A stretch of DNA of 34,564 bases from a bacterium (GTDB lineage Bacteria; Pseudomonadota; Alphaproteobacteria; Rhizobiales; Xanthobacteraceae): positions 1 to 34,564 of the forward strand of contig JAQSDT010000326.1 of NCBI GenBank assembly GCA_029946075.1. Direction: 5' to 3'. The notes under the pieces were generated by a model. The model saw nothing but the letters and a program-made list of their open reading frames with translations. It did no database searches and had not been told where the DNA came from. The translations under genes were made by a program, and so were the position numbers. Below are positions 28,641 through 34,564 of the stretch, piece after piece (position 1 is the stretch's first letter; every line of letters begins with the position of its first letter).

Positions 28641-30923
28641 CTAGTCGAACACGCCAGGCGCCGCGGGCGGTATGACCTTAAAGCCTACAATTGGCATACG
28701 ATTGCCAGGCTTTCTAGCCACAACGGTCGCCGCCACCCTGCCCGCCTTAACGACGCGGTCCCAACTCGCCGCAACGTCTTCGAGAGGATACAGCGCCAGG
28801 ACGTCGGAACGCCGCATCAGCACGCGCGGCGCCCAATGCGGCGAGTTGCGGGCCTTGGAAAGCGCTTCACCGTCAACAGCCGAATCAGCCACCGCGACCA
28901 GTAGCGCGTCGTCGATCGCCCGCCCCATAGAAACGACGGCGGGCCCGCGCGCAACGGCCGCGACACCCGCGACACTCGCGACGCCATCGCCACCAGAACC
29001 CACTGAAGGCGCCGCAACACCTTCCGCGGCCTCGCCAGGCTCGCCCGCGAACGTGGCCGACTCCTTGGTGCTCACGAGATCGAACGCGCCTCGCAGCCAC
29101 CGCAACATGAACGCGTCACCTGATGCGCCGTAGTTGGCTTTCCGGTTCTCCAACCGCCGGAACGGCCCTGTGCCGTCCTTTGTGGCGTGCTGCAGGTACA
29201 GCCGCGATCGCACAGACGCGTGCCAGGCCGTAGACCCGGACGTGCCGTCACCGCCGATCGCCTGCCCCGCTTTGGACGGGTGGCCCAATGCGAGCACGGC
29301 GCCGCCGGTTTCTTGCGCCAGGCGGCCGAGACACGCCTGCACAAACTGCCGCACCTGCGCGCGATCTATCTCGTTACCGCCGAATGTGTCTGCGATCGTG
29401 TCGACGACGATCAGCTTGGCGCCGAACGCCTTGGCGTCGTCTAACAGCGCTTGCCAGACGGCCGTACGTTTCATTGATCCCGCGTTGCTGTTCCAGATTG
29501 CCAGCAGGTTATCCATAAATTTGCGCGACGCGATTCGCAGGTTGGCCGATAGCTCTGGCAGGTCCAGGCCTAGCGCCAGGCAGATATCCCGCTGGCGCAG
29601 CTGCAGCTCGTCTTCGCTGTCTTCGCACAGGAACAGCATGACTTTGCGCTGTTCCGTTTTGCGCGCCAGGAACGGTAAGCCCGCGGCGATGCAAGTCCCA
29701 GCCTGTTGCGCCAGCAGCGTTTTGCCGACACCGCCGGCGCCCGTGAGAAGTGTTACCTCGCCGTCCGGCACCATGCCGTCGACGACCCACCGCCGCTTCG
29801 GCGGCGTGCGGCCTTCCCATTCCTTCGGGTCTACCCACCGGATCGCGACCGGCTCTGGTTTGGTCTCTAAAAGGCGTGGCGAATTTTCGATAAATAAACT
29901 TTCCGGTTCATCTGGAATTTCATCGAAGAAGGCGTCGACTTTTTTGAACTGATCCGGGGCGTGCTGTTCCGCCAGCTCATACAGCCAGTTCGCGCCGCGC
30001 CGGAACGGCGGCTTCATCCTGCGCCAGTCGGCCTCGACGACACCCGGGTCGTTACTGCCGTCCTGCCAGCGTTGCGCCCATTCGCTGAAGATTTCGAACG
30101 CGTCTTTTGGGTGATCGGGCAGCGCGGCTTTGATCGCGTAGCCGAAGTCCCGATACGCCTCGCGCGTGGCGAACACGGCCGACGTGTTGGGTGTGGCGCT
30201 GACCGCCTTGCGAACCTTCTCGAGATCGCCCTTGAGACTTGCCTGCGCGACGACGTCGGTTGCGCCTTCCGTGACGATCGGCTTCGCGGCCGGTAACAGT
30301 GTGCGCAGCTCGTTCAGTAGTGCGACGATCTGCTCGGGCGAGAAGACCGGGAGCTGGTCGAACGGCTTGATCGCGAACGGCCAGGCGTAAGGCGCTTTTG
30401 TCTTCGGGTGGATGCCGTGCGCGACGAACTGGCGCCCATCCGACAGGATCTCGACGCGCTCTGTGAGCCGGCCCTTGGCGTCGAGATCGCCGAACTCGAC
30501 GCGCATGTACTTTAGTGGCGCGGACACCCGGCATAGATAGCCCGCCTTCGGAAAATTACCGATGCGCGTCGGCAGCACGCCAAGGTGCTTGACGATCGTC
30601 TGTTGAATTAGAGCAGCGTGGACTTTGTGCGGCGTGTCCGCGTCGATCAGGATCAGGCCCTGCCCGGTCTTGATGCCTATGCCGGCGCCCATCGCCTGCC
30701 AGCGCTGGAAGTCTCTCGCGTCGGCCTCGTGCTGCAGCCAGTCGAAGCCGAACCATTTGCCGTCCTGGCCCTTGACGCCGACGGCTTTACCGCGGCTGTC
30801 CTGGCTGGTGCCGACGCGTGCGTACAGGCTCGATCGATCGGAGATCGCCGCGTCGTGCGGGATGATCGGCACCAGACGCGTGTAGCCGAGCTTGAAGAAC
30901 GCGTCGAACGTGTTGGGGTTCAT
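28641..30923 (-). CDS. Primase-polymerase / PriCT / AAA (RepA-like) helicase fusion (760 aa)
   Basis: Multidomain replication protein. Residues ~10-185 form a prim-pol domain: GLILIDADTPH (metal-binding Asp 94 and Asp 96) and GRQFVAHGIHP (about 163-173) are its signature motifs. Residues ~235-325 look like a PriCT-2 linker (ATREAYRDFGYAIKAALPD, FRRGANWLYELA). Residues ~385-640 are a RecA/AAA ATPase of the RepA-like type with Walker A GAGGVGKT (395-402), FLCEDSEDEL, Walker B KLIVVDT (about 503-509) and ALGHPSKAG. The C-terminus has a Gly/Ala-rich spacer and a small basic domain. It likely primes and unwinds at the origin; the iteron cluster begins 14 bases after its stop. The start at 30923 overlaps the methyltransferase stop (ATGA); a longer start would lie within that gene. 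Confidence 0.9.
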   Translation of the reverse strand: MNPNTFDAFFKLGYTRLVPIIPHDAAISDRSSLYARVGTSQDSRGKAVGVKGQDGKWFGFDWLQHEADARDFQRWQAMGAGIGIKTGQGLILIDADTPHKVHAALIQQTIVKHLGVLPTRIGNFPKAGYLCRVSAPLKYMRVEFGDLDAKGRLTERVEILSDGRQFVAHGIHPKTKAPYAWPFAIKPFDQLPVFSPEQIVALLNELRTLLPAAKPIVTEGATDVVAQASLKGDLEKVRKAVSATPNTSAVFATREAYRDFGYAIKAALPDHPKDAFEIFSEWAQRWQDGSNDPGVVEADWRRMKPPFRRGANWLYELAEQHAPDQFKKVDAFFDEIPDEPESLFIENSPRLLETKPEPVAIRWVDPKEWEGRTPPKRRWVVDGMVPDGEVTLLTGAGGVGKTLLAQQAGTCIAAGLPFLARKTEQRKVMLFLCEDSEDELQLRQRDICLALGLDLPELSANLRIASRKFMDNLLAIWNSNAGSMKRTAVWQALLDDAKAFGAKLIVVDTIADTFGGNEIDRAQVRQFVQACLGRLAQETGGAVLALGHPSKAGQAIGGDGTSGSTAWHASVRSRLYLQHATKDGTGPFRRLENRKANYGASGDAFMLRWLRGAFDLVSTKESATFAGEPGEAAEGVAAPSVGSGGDGVASVAGVAAVARGPAVVSMGRAIDDALLVAVADSAVDGEALSKARNSPHWAPRVLMRRSDVLALYPLEDVAASWDRVVKAGRVAATVVARKPGNRMPIVGFKVIPPAAPGVFD

Positions 30924-32077
30924 GCAAAGACGCCACTCGTCAGTCGAAGATGCTCGTTTTCGGCGTCGAGCCATGCACCGATGAACTCTTCGGCTTGCGT
31001 GGCGACGATCGCGTTGCCATAGGCGCGCAGTCGTCCCACACGGGAGGGAGCGCCATGAGCCAGCGGGAATGTCCCGGCCTCAACTGGCCGCCACTTTCCA
31101 TCCCGGCAGAGCAGCCAGTCAGCATTTCGCCAAACGCCGTTAACCGGGCCGGTTGGAGAGTTGCCGTTTGCTGAGTAAGCGACGAGCCTGTCATGACGGA
31201 CGTCATCGTACCGCCTCGTTCCCCATCCGTCGCCGATGGCGTCGTCCAGCAAGCCAAAGCCGCTTGCTGCGTCAGCGGCACGCCCGTATCCCAAGGCCGC
31301 GCGTCCTTCCCGCCCCGCGAGTGATCCTGTGCTGTTGGTGTTGCCCACGACGACACGTTGTTCAGCCAGTGATCCGCCGCTGCGTCCAGCCTCATTCCCT
31401 TCTTGCCCCCGCCTCGTTCCGAGTACGGTTTCGAAGGGGCGCCCTTGCCGTCCGTGCTCGTCGTCGTTGGCCAGGCGGCCAGCAAAGCCGAAGCTTGCAG
31501 GTCTTTTGACGACTGGTGTTTCGGGTTTGAACTGACCCCACGCGGCCCGTGCGGCCCTGTCATCGTGTCCGGCGTCGGCCAACCAATATAGTCGCTGTCG
31601 GATATGCGGCGCCCCGAAGCCCGCAGCGCAGAGATCGAACGCCCCGAAGGTGTAGTCCTCGCCTTCCATGTCAGATTGAAGAGTGTCGAGCCAAGCAAGG
31701 CCGTCCTTGCTCGCAACCTGCTCTCCAAAGCAGCTAACTGGTCGGCACGCCCTGACGAGGTGGTGCATGTGCGGGCGTAAGTACCGCTCGTCAGCAGCCC
31801 CAAGGCCTCGGCCTGCCGCGCTGAAAGGTTGGCAAGGTTCCGACCACGTCCAGACAGGCCGTCGATCGGGCCATCCTGCGCGTCTGAGAGCGTAGGACCA
31901 GACGCCGATGCCGGCGAAGAAGTGGCATTGCGTGTATCCTCTGAGATCGACAGGCCGAACATCGCGGATATCTCTTTCGTCAACGTCGCCCGGCGCGATA
32001 TGGCCCGCTGCGATCAGATTGCGCAGCCAGGCCGCGGCGAACTTGTCGTGCTCGTTGTAGTAGGCCCCGGCATTCAC
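30920..32077 (-). CDS. DNA C5-cytosine methyltransferase (phage type, 385 aa)
   Basis: Methylates cytosine in DNA using S-adenosylmethionine, probably protecting phage DNA or altering gene regulation. Visible motifs: I ([14 protein letters not shown], about 51-64), IV with catalytic Cys in [12 protein letters not shown] (Cys near 82), a VI-like FGEQV (about 117-121), VIII ([14 protein letters not shown], about 155-168) and X near the C-terminus ([19 protein letters not shown]). The recognition region between VIII and X is long and low-complexity, and the same DNA carries a second long reading frame. The GTG start at 32077 (GAGG eight bases before) overlaps the upstream stop as GTGA. This is preferred over an in-frame ATG 57 bases upstream inside that gene. 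Confidence 0.9.
   Translation of the reverse strand: MNAGAYYNEHDKFAAAWLRNLIAAGHIAPGDVDERDIRDVRPVDLRGYTQCHFFAGIGVWSYALRRAGWPDRRPVWTWSEPCQPFSAAGRGLGAADERYLRPHMHHLVRACRPVSCFGEQVASKDGLAWLDTLQSDMEGEDYTFGAFDLCAAGFGAPHIRQRLYWLADAGHDDRAARAAWGQFKPETPVVKRPASFGFAGRLANDDEHGRQGRPFETVLGTRRGQEGNEAGRSGGSLAEQRVVVGNTNSTGSLAGREGRAALGYGRAADAASGFGLLDDAIGDGWGTRRYDDVRHDRLVAYSANGNSPTGPVNGVWRNADWLLCRDGKWRPVEAGTFPLAHGAPSRVGRLRAYGNAIVATQAEEFIGAWLDAENEHLRLTSGVFA
30940..31962 (-). CDS. Overprinted protein within the methyltransferase gene (340 aa)
   Basis: A second frame on the same strand lies wholly within the methyltransferase gene. The product starts [19 protein letters not shown] and contains [39 protein letters not shown], several [13 protein letters not shown] blocks and an ending with [19 protein letters not shown] and [11 protein letters not shown] recall proteins with exactly these blocks from many phages and prophages, always out of frame with such methyltransferases, so the dual coding appears conserved and not an artefact of GC-rich DNA. 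No fold or function is known to me. The ATG lacks a strong ribosome site; an upstream in-frame TTG could extend it by seven residues. Expression is inferred, not shown. Confidence 0.6.
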   Translation of the reverse strand: MFGLSISEDTRNATSSPASASGPTLSDAQDGPIDGLSGRGRNLANLSARQAEALGLLTSGTYARTCTTSSGRADQLAALESRLRARTALLGSTLFNLTWKARTTPSGRSISALRASGRRISDSDYIGWPTPDTMTGPHGPRGVSSNPKHQSSKDLQASALLAAWPTTTSTDGKGAPSKPYSERGGGKKGMRLDAAADHWLNNVSSWATPTAQDHSRGGKDARPWDTGVPLTQQAALACWTTPSATDGERGGTMTSVMTGSSLTQQTATLQPARLTAFGEMLTGCSAGMESGGQLRPGHSRWLMALPPVWDDCAPMATRSSPRKPKSSSVHGSTPKTSIFD

Positions 32078-32292
32078 GCGTCCGGCCTCTTGTCGCTGTA
32101 TCGCCGGTCCAGCACTTCCATCATGAGATCGCACTTCGTCTTGCCGTGCTCGCGGAAGAAGTCCGCCAGCGCGACGCGCGCCGCGAGACGGATTTTGTGA
32201 TCCGGGTTGTTGCTGGCGAAGATCAACTGCTCGAAGTCGATCAGTTCCTGCGGTGTGTAGGGCTCGGCGAGCGGCGCGGTCAGGTGCGTCAT
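32074..32292 (-). CDS. Small hypothetical protein (72 aa)
   Basis: A compact helical protein: YTPQELIDFEQLIFASNNPD, then KIRLAARVALADFFREHGKT and a basic end ([11 protein letters not shown]). It has no signal or membrane segment. Its start overlaps the stop of the 27-residue membrane peptide (ATGA) and its stop overlaps the methyltransferase start (GTGA), so it is translated as part of a chain of coupled genes. No family recognised; a regulatory or accessory role next to the methyltransferase is possible from context only. Confidence 0.72.
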   Translation of the reverse strand: MTHLTAPLAEPYTPQELIDFEQLIFASNNPDHKIRLAARVALADFFREHGKTKCDLMMEVLDRRYSDKRPDA

Positions 32293-32372
32293 CCGAAATT
32301 CCGGTGCAGCAGCATTCCGACGACGGCGCTGATGACGATCAGTGCGGCGGTATTTTCCAGCAGGGCAACCAT
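32289..32372 (-). CDS. 27-residue coupled membrane peptide
   Basis: A very short ORF whose product, MVALLENTAALIVISAVVGM plus seven residues, is a single hydrophobic helix. Its ATG overlaps the GcrA-like gene's stop (TGATG) and its stop overlaps the next gene's start (ATGA), so the frame is tightly linked on both sides. It exactly fills what would otherwise be an unexplained 79-base gap in a run of coupled genes. This supports translation despite the size. Function unknown. Confidence 0.55.
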   Translation of the reverse strand: MVALLENTAALIVISAVVGMLLHRNFG

Positions 32373-32824
32373 CAGATCACCGCCATGCGCGCGTGCGGCG
32401 AGCAGTACGGCTTGCCGGCGCTGAAGTCGGCGCCCGATTCGCCGCAGAAGCAGAAACCCGCAACGCCCGGCGTGCCTTTAGGCCAGCGGCAGGCGCTGTT
32501 CGTCAGGTCGACGAGCTGCAGGCCGACGCCGTCGCTCGGCTCGATCGGCAGTTCAGGCTTGCGCGCCTTCGCGCCGTCGATCCACGCCAGCCCGGGGTTG
32601 TGCTTGCGCTCCCGTGGCGGTCTAGGTTTTGACGGCTGACCCTTGCGGGGCTTTCGTTCGCCGCGATCGCGCGTCAACCCGAGCCGATCTATCTTGCCGA
32701 TGATGGCGTTACGCGAAAAATGCGGCAGGTCGTGCCGGATCTCGCTCGCGGTCCAGCCTTTCTCCCAACGATCGCGCAATAACGCCGTGTCGGGTTCGCT
32801 CCACATTGTGGCGGGGTTGGTCAC
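32372..32824 (-). CDS. GcrA-family transcription regulator (150 aa)
   Basis: GcrA proteins bind the host sigma70 factor and activate promoters depending on DNA methylation, as known from Caulobacter. Here the N-terminus shows the family pattern W(S/T)...LLRDRWEKGWTASEIRHDL then FSRNAIIGKIDRLGL, a helix-turn-helix with the conserved S-R-N-A-x-I-G-K core. A basic Pro-rich linker follows, then the C-terminal domain with SACRWPKGTPGVAGFCFCGE and GKPYCSPHARM (conserved Cys/His residues), matching the sigma-binding part. The gene overlaps its neighbours by four bases (ATGA upstream) and one base (TGATG downstream) and is three genes upstream of the methyltransferase, suggesting a methylation-linked switch. 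Confidence 0.85.
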   Translation of the reverse strand: MTNPATMWSEPDTALLRDRWEKGWTASEIRHDLPHFSRNAIIGKIDRLGLTRDRGERKPRKGQPSKPRPPRERKHNPGLAWIDGAKARKPELPIEPSDGVGLQLVDLTNSACRWPKGTPGVAGFCFCGESGADFSAGKPYCSPHARMAVI

Positions 32825-33057
32825 GACAGCGTCCGATCAAGTTCAATGATGGAACGCTTCAGGTAGTTGGCCTGGTCGAGACATTCCTCGTAGGCGTGTT
32901 GCAGCCAGTCCCGCAATGTCAGGTCGGTGCGGTCCAGCGCCGTGCCGTATTTGGCGATGCCGAATTGCGAGCGCTGCAGCAGGTCTGCCCGAACGGCGTC
33001 GACGACACTATCCCGTGTAGGCGTCTCTTGCGTATCGGGGCGAGCGGTGGTATTCAT
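32821..33057 (-). CDS. MazG-like / phage nucleotide pyrophosphohydrolase-type protein (78 aa)
   Basis: A small helical protein with the block QRSQFGIAKYGTALDRTDLT, then LRDWLQHAYEECLDQANYLKRSI. The FGxxKYGxxL followed by H-A-Y-E-E-x-x-D-x-x-x-Y is the pattern of MazG-related all-alpha nucleotide pyrophosphatase-like proteins common in phages; the EExxD core would bind magnesium. The protein is shorter than classical MazG (one helical hairpin plus), so activity is uncertain. GAGG lies upstream of the ATG. It is the first gene after the candidate promoter at 33155-33182 and overlaps the GcrA-like gene by four bases. Confidence 0.72.
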   Translation of the reverse strand: MNTTARPDTQETPTRDSVVDAVRADLLQRSQFGIAKYGTALDRTDLTLRDWLQHAYEECLDQANYLKRSIIELDRTLS

Positions 33058-33110
33058 GACGTTGATCCTCGCTTGTCAGGGCGGGTGATTATTGCGGTGG
33101 TGCGCAGTGG

Positions 33111-33143
33111 CGGCGGGCTCTTCGGGGTCCGCCGTTTTCTTTT
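33111..33143 (+). terminator. Rightward rho-independent terminator with UUCG loop
   Basis: A 10-bp stem (33111-33120 with 33125-33134) closes a TTCG tetraloop and is followed by TTTTCTTTT. Two pairs are G-U in plus-strand RNA and become A-C mismatches in minus-strand RNA, and the T-run is only on the plus side. It is therefore built to stop rightward transcripts, although all nearby genes run leftward. Confidence 0.7.
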
Positions 33144-33154
33144 GCTGGCTGGCT

Positions 33155-33182
33155 ACTATATCGCGATGTCTCTTATTGTCAC
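33155..33182 (-). promoter_or_regulatory. Candidate sigma70-like promoter for the leftward replication operon
   Basis: On the minus strand GTGACA (33182-33177; 5 of 6) and TATAGT (33160-33155; 5 of 6) are separated by 16 bases. Transcription would start near 33148 in the 132-base gap and lead into the MazG-like, GcrA, methyltransferase and primase-helicase genes, all coupled by overlaps. The rightward terminator hairpin lies in its leader. Confidence 0.55.
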
Positions 33183-33189
33183 GCGCGAT

Positions 33190-33381
33190 TTAATACACCA
33201 GACCTTTAAGCTCTGCGACGAGCAGGATCGCCAGCGACACGCCTGTCAGGACGCGCCACATGCTGTTCAGCTCGTGGCCGGTGACGATCAGGTGCATCGC
33301 CAGACAGGCCCCGCCGGCGTACAGCGCGAAGAACAGCGGCAGCACGTAGGGGCCGAGCGCGATCACATACCCGGCGATCAC
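33190..33381 (-). CDS. Small two-helix membrane protein (63 aa)
   Basis: The product has two hydrophobic segments, about residues 5-29 (YVIALGPYVLPLFFALYAGG and beyond) and 43-60 (VLTGVSLAILLVAELKG), joined by a short polar loop with His and Asn. This is a compact helical-hairpin membrane protein, and its size and topology are compatible with a class II holin, though it lies far from the endolysin. The start is GTG, overlapping the previous stop as GTGA. No charged C-terminal tail is present. Function uncertain. Confidence 0.75.
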   Translation of the reverse strand: MIAGYVIALGPYVLPLFFALYAGGACLAMHLIVTGHELNSMWRVLTGVSLAILLVAELKGLVY

Positions 33382-33938
33382 GCGAACACCTGGCCGCGCT
33401 GCTCGAGGAACGGCGACTTCAGAAAGATCGGCAGGTCGTTGTCGTCATGCGCGACGATAGTCGGCCCGCCTTGCGACATGCTGCGCGTCGGCTGTTCGTC
33501 GCCGCTGTCACTCGCGAGCGCGTTCGCGTTGCCTGCGTCCTGGTCGAGCTTGTAAATTTCGCCCGTATAGATGATCGACCCCGGTTCAGGTTTGAACGGA
33601 ACGCCTGTGACGCCATCGGGGCCAGGCACCATAAAGGGTACGACCGTCGTCTTCACTTCGACGACAGGGCCGATCTGCCGGCGCGACACGCGCAGCATTT
33701 CGTTCGCGGATGTCGCGAGGTTCTGCACCATGTCGCGGGTCGCGTCGACATACTGCTGCATGTCGTTGATCTTCGCGTGCGCGTCGGCGTTGTCGGTCCG
33801 CAGTGACGCGTTGGCGAGGCTGTACGCCTGGTTCTCTGATGTCAGCGCGTCGATCCGCGCGAGCGCGGCGGCGAGATCGTGCTGTGCGGCGTGCAGGTCG
33901 AGTTCGAGCTGCGCAACCTGGTCGGCGATGCTTGGCAT
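33378..33938 (-). CDS. Coiled-coil hypothetical protein (186 aa)
   Basis: The N-terminal ~80 residues form a coiled coil (IADQVAQLELDLHAAQHDLA, LARIDALTSENQAYSL). The C-terminal half is beta-like with TTVVPFMVPGPDGVTGVPFK and an acidic, Asp/Ser-rich stretch before the end. The start at 33938 has AAGGAG and a good spacer; a longer in-frame reading would run into the next gene upstream. The coiled coil suggests an oligomer. No enzyme motif or family known to me. It is coupled to the membrane protein downstream by GTGA. Confidence 0.75.
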   Translation of the reverse strand: MPSIADQVAQLELDLHAAQHDLAAALARIDALTSENQAYSLANASLRTDNADAHAKINDMQQYVDATRDMVQNLATSANEMLRVSRRQIGPVVEVKTTVVPFMVPGPDGVTGVPFKPEPGSIIYTGEIYKLDQDAGNANALASDSGDEQPTRSMSQGGPTIVAHDDNDLPIFLKSPFLEQRGQVFA

Positions 33939-33969
33939 AGGTGGTGCTCCTTTTGAGAGGTGGACGGGT

Positions 33970-34221
33970 TCAGGCGTAGTCGCCGCGCAGCGGCAAGTGT
34001 CTTTCGAGCATCTTCCGACAGTAGTAGGCGCCGTCAGGCGAAAGCTGCGAGCCGTGATCGACGCCCATGAAGCGCAGCAGATCAGACGATAAAGCGCGAG
34101 CATTGGAACGACCTATGTTGACCATCAGGCAACGCACGACGGCGCGAAGGCTCTCGTGAGCCGCCGAATTATACGGGCCGCCTTGATCCGGTACTGGCGT
34201 GTGGAAATGTTCGCCGGGCAT
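33970..34221 (-). CDS. Hypothetical protein (83 aa)
   Basis: A small soluble-looking product with a polar start (MPGEHFHTPVPDQGGPYNSA), a helical middle (HESLRAVVRCLMVNIGRSNA) and a C-terminal helix with basic residues (AYYCRKMLERHLPLRGDYA). The pattern suggests a small helical DNA-associated or regulatory protein, without a recognisable motif. A good ribosome site (GAGAGG before GATGACATG) supports the start. It lies 31 bases before the coiled-coil gene and 97 bases after the edge gene; that upstream gap holds no convincing gene. Confidence 0.68.
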   Translation of the reverse strand: MPGEHFHTPVPDQGGPYNSAAHESLRAVVRCLMVNIGRSNARALSSDLLRFMGVDHGSQLSPDGAYYCRKMLERHLPLRGDYA

Positions 34222-34318
34222 GTCATCCTCTCAATCGAATACGTTGTCAGGGTTTGGGTGTTGATGGCGTTTCCGGTGGTGGGGGGAAATGTCGCCAGTT
34301 CGGGTCCGTTGTACCTGG

Positions 34319-34564
34319 TCACTGCGAAACCTCTTCGATTTCGCCGTCGGCGTTCAGCGTGTACCACTGATCCGGCTTGACGCCGTTTTGGCCGGCAATA
34401 CCGGACCACGTCCTGGTAATTTTCCAGCTAGAGTCGCGGTGCACGAGAAATAGCGCACAACCATCGGCGCCGCGCACGCGCCCGAACCGCCCCGACGCGG
34501 TCGCTGCGCCGCTGTCGCCCGACGCGGTCGCTGCGCCGCTGTAGCCCGACGCGGTCGCTGCGCC
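34319..34564 (-). CDS. Partial nonapeptide-repeat phage protein (DUF7666-like C-terminus)
   Basis: The C-terminal 81 residues of a gene whose start lies beyond the window. The visible part begins with the nonapeptide repeat GAATASG[Y/D]S in tandem, followed by a conserved-style domain with ADGCALFLVHRDSSWKITRT and DQWYTLNADGEIEEVSQ at the end. I recall phage proteins with AAT-(N/A)-(T/S)-G repeats ending in such a domain (annotated as DUF7666-like); their function is not established. Repeats of this type give left- or right-handed beta-helices. The frame is open to the last base. It is the most upstream minus-strand gene visible. Confidence 0.75.
   Translation of the reverse strand, partial: GAATASGYSGAATASGDSGAATASGRFGRVRGADGCALFLVHRDSSWKITRTWSGIAGQNGVKPDQWYTLNADGEIEEVSQ
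34493..34564. repeat. 27-bp tandem repeat, 2.7 copies, continuing past the window
   Basis: Copies start at 34493, 34520 and 34547 (the last cut by the window edge). Each encodes nine residues in the edge gene. Copies one and two differ by a single base (C/A in the GCTGT[C/A]GCC part), which changes Asp to Tyr in the product. Slippage could vary copy number without losing frame. Confidence 0.9.

Noticed and set aside
34125-34322. GTG-started minus-strand reading frame overlapping the stop of the edge gene (GTGA)
   Set aside because: The junction looks attractive, but its second half lies almost entirely over the start of the better-supported 83-aa gene in another frame and turns into a basic, low-quality sequence.

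Overview
The window is most of a tailed-phage (or prophage) genome of podovirus type. The DNA is GC-rich, and nearly all genes lie on the minus strand in tightly coupled runs with ATGA, GTGA, TAATG or TGATG junctions. Base composition and protein style suggest a Burkholderiales-like proteobacterial host; this is an impression, not a database result. No integrase, repressor, RNA polymerase, tRNA, rRNA or CRISPR array is visible. The right edge cuts a gene, so the window is not a complete genome.

Layout, left to right. (1) 1-711 holds a small rightward cassette: two tiny, mutually overlapping membrane ORFs and a DUF551-like gene. (2) 700-10402, minus strand, is the virion interior and tail module: tail lysozyme, four internal or ejection-type virion proteins, a GNAT acetyltransferase, a tail stabilisation protein and a head-tail adaptor. 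(3) 10417-17876 is the head module: small head protein, decoration-like protein, major capsid protein, scaffold, P22-sized portal and large terminase. UUCG/CGUA-type hairpins flank the decoration gene. (4) 17863-20057 is the lysis module: a membrane/coiled-coil protein, nested Rz/Rz1 spanins and a GH19 endolysin with a C-terminal membrane segment. (5) 20107-24129 is the receptor-binding module: two fibre proteins sharing an N-terminal module flank an SGNH-type esterase. A strong terminator-like hairpin lies in the leader of the first fibre gene. (6) 24232-25909 has two unknown genes, a repeat-bearing spacer and a small-terminase candidate, 7.5 kb from the large subunit.

(7) 26079-28253 is an island of seven small rightward genes of unknown function behind its own sigma70-like promoter; at least two resemble uncharacterised plasmid/phage proteins. 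(8) 28254-28640 is a convergent intergenic region with back-to-back hairpins followed by eleven copies of an 11-bp iteron (consensus ACTT[T/C]GATGCA). (9) 28641-34564, minus strand, is the replication and regulation module: a primase-polymerase/PriCT/AAA helicase fusion, a C5-cytosine methyltransferase with a second long protein overprinted in another frame, a 27-residue coupled membrane peptide, a GcrA-family regulator, a MazG-like protein, several small unknowns and, cut by the window edge, a nonapeptide-repeat protein.

How it fits together: the primase-helicase and the iteron cluster next to it look like a replicon (initiator plus origin). The methyltransferase and GcrA homologue could form a methylation-sensitive transcription circuit. 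The minus-strand structural genes follow as late genes. The most unusual signals are the iteron/hairpin region, the overprinted methyltransferase gene, the fibre-operon attenuator candidate and the counter-oriented small-gene island.
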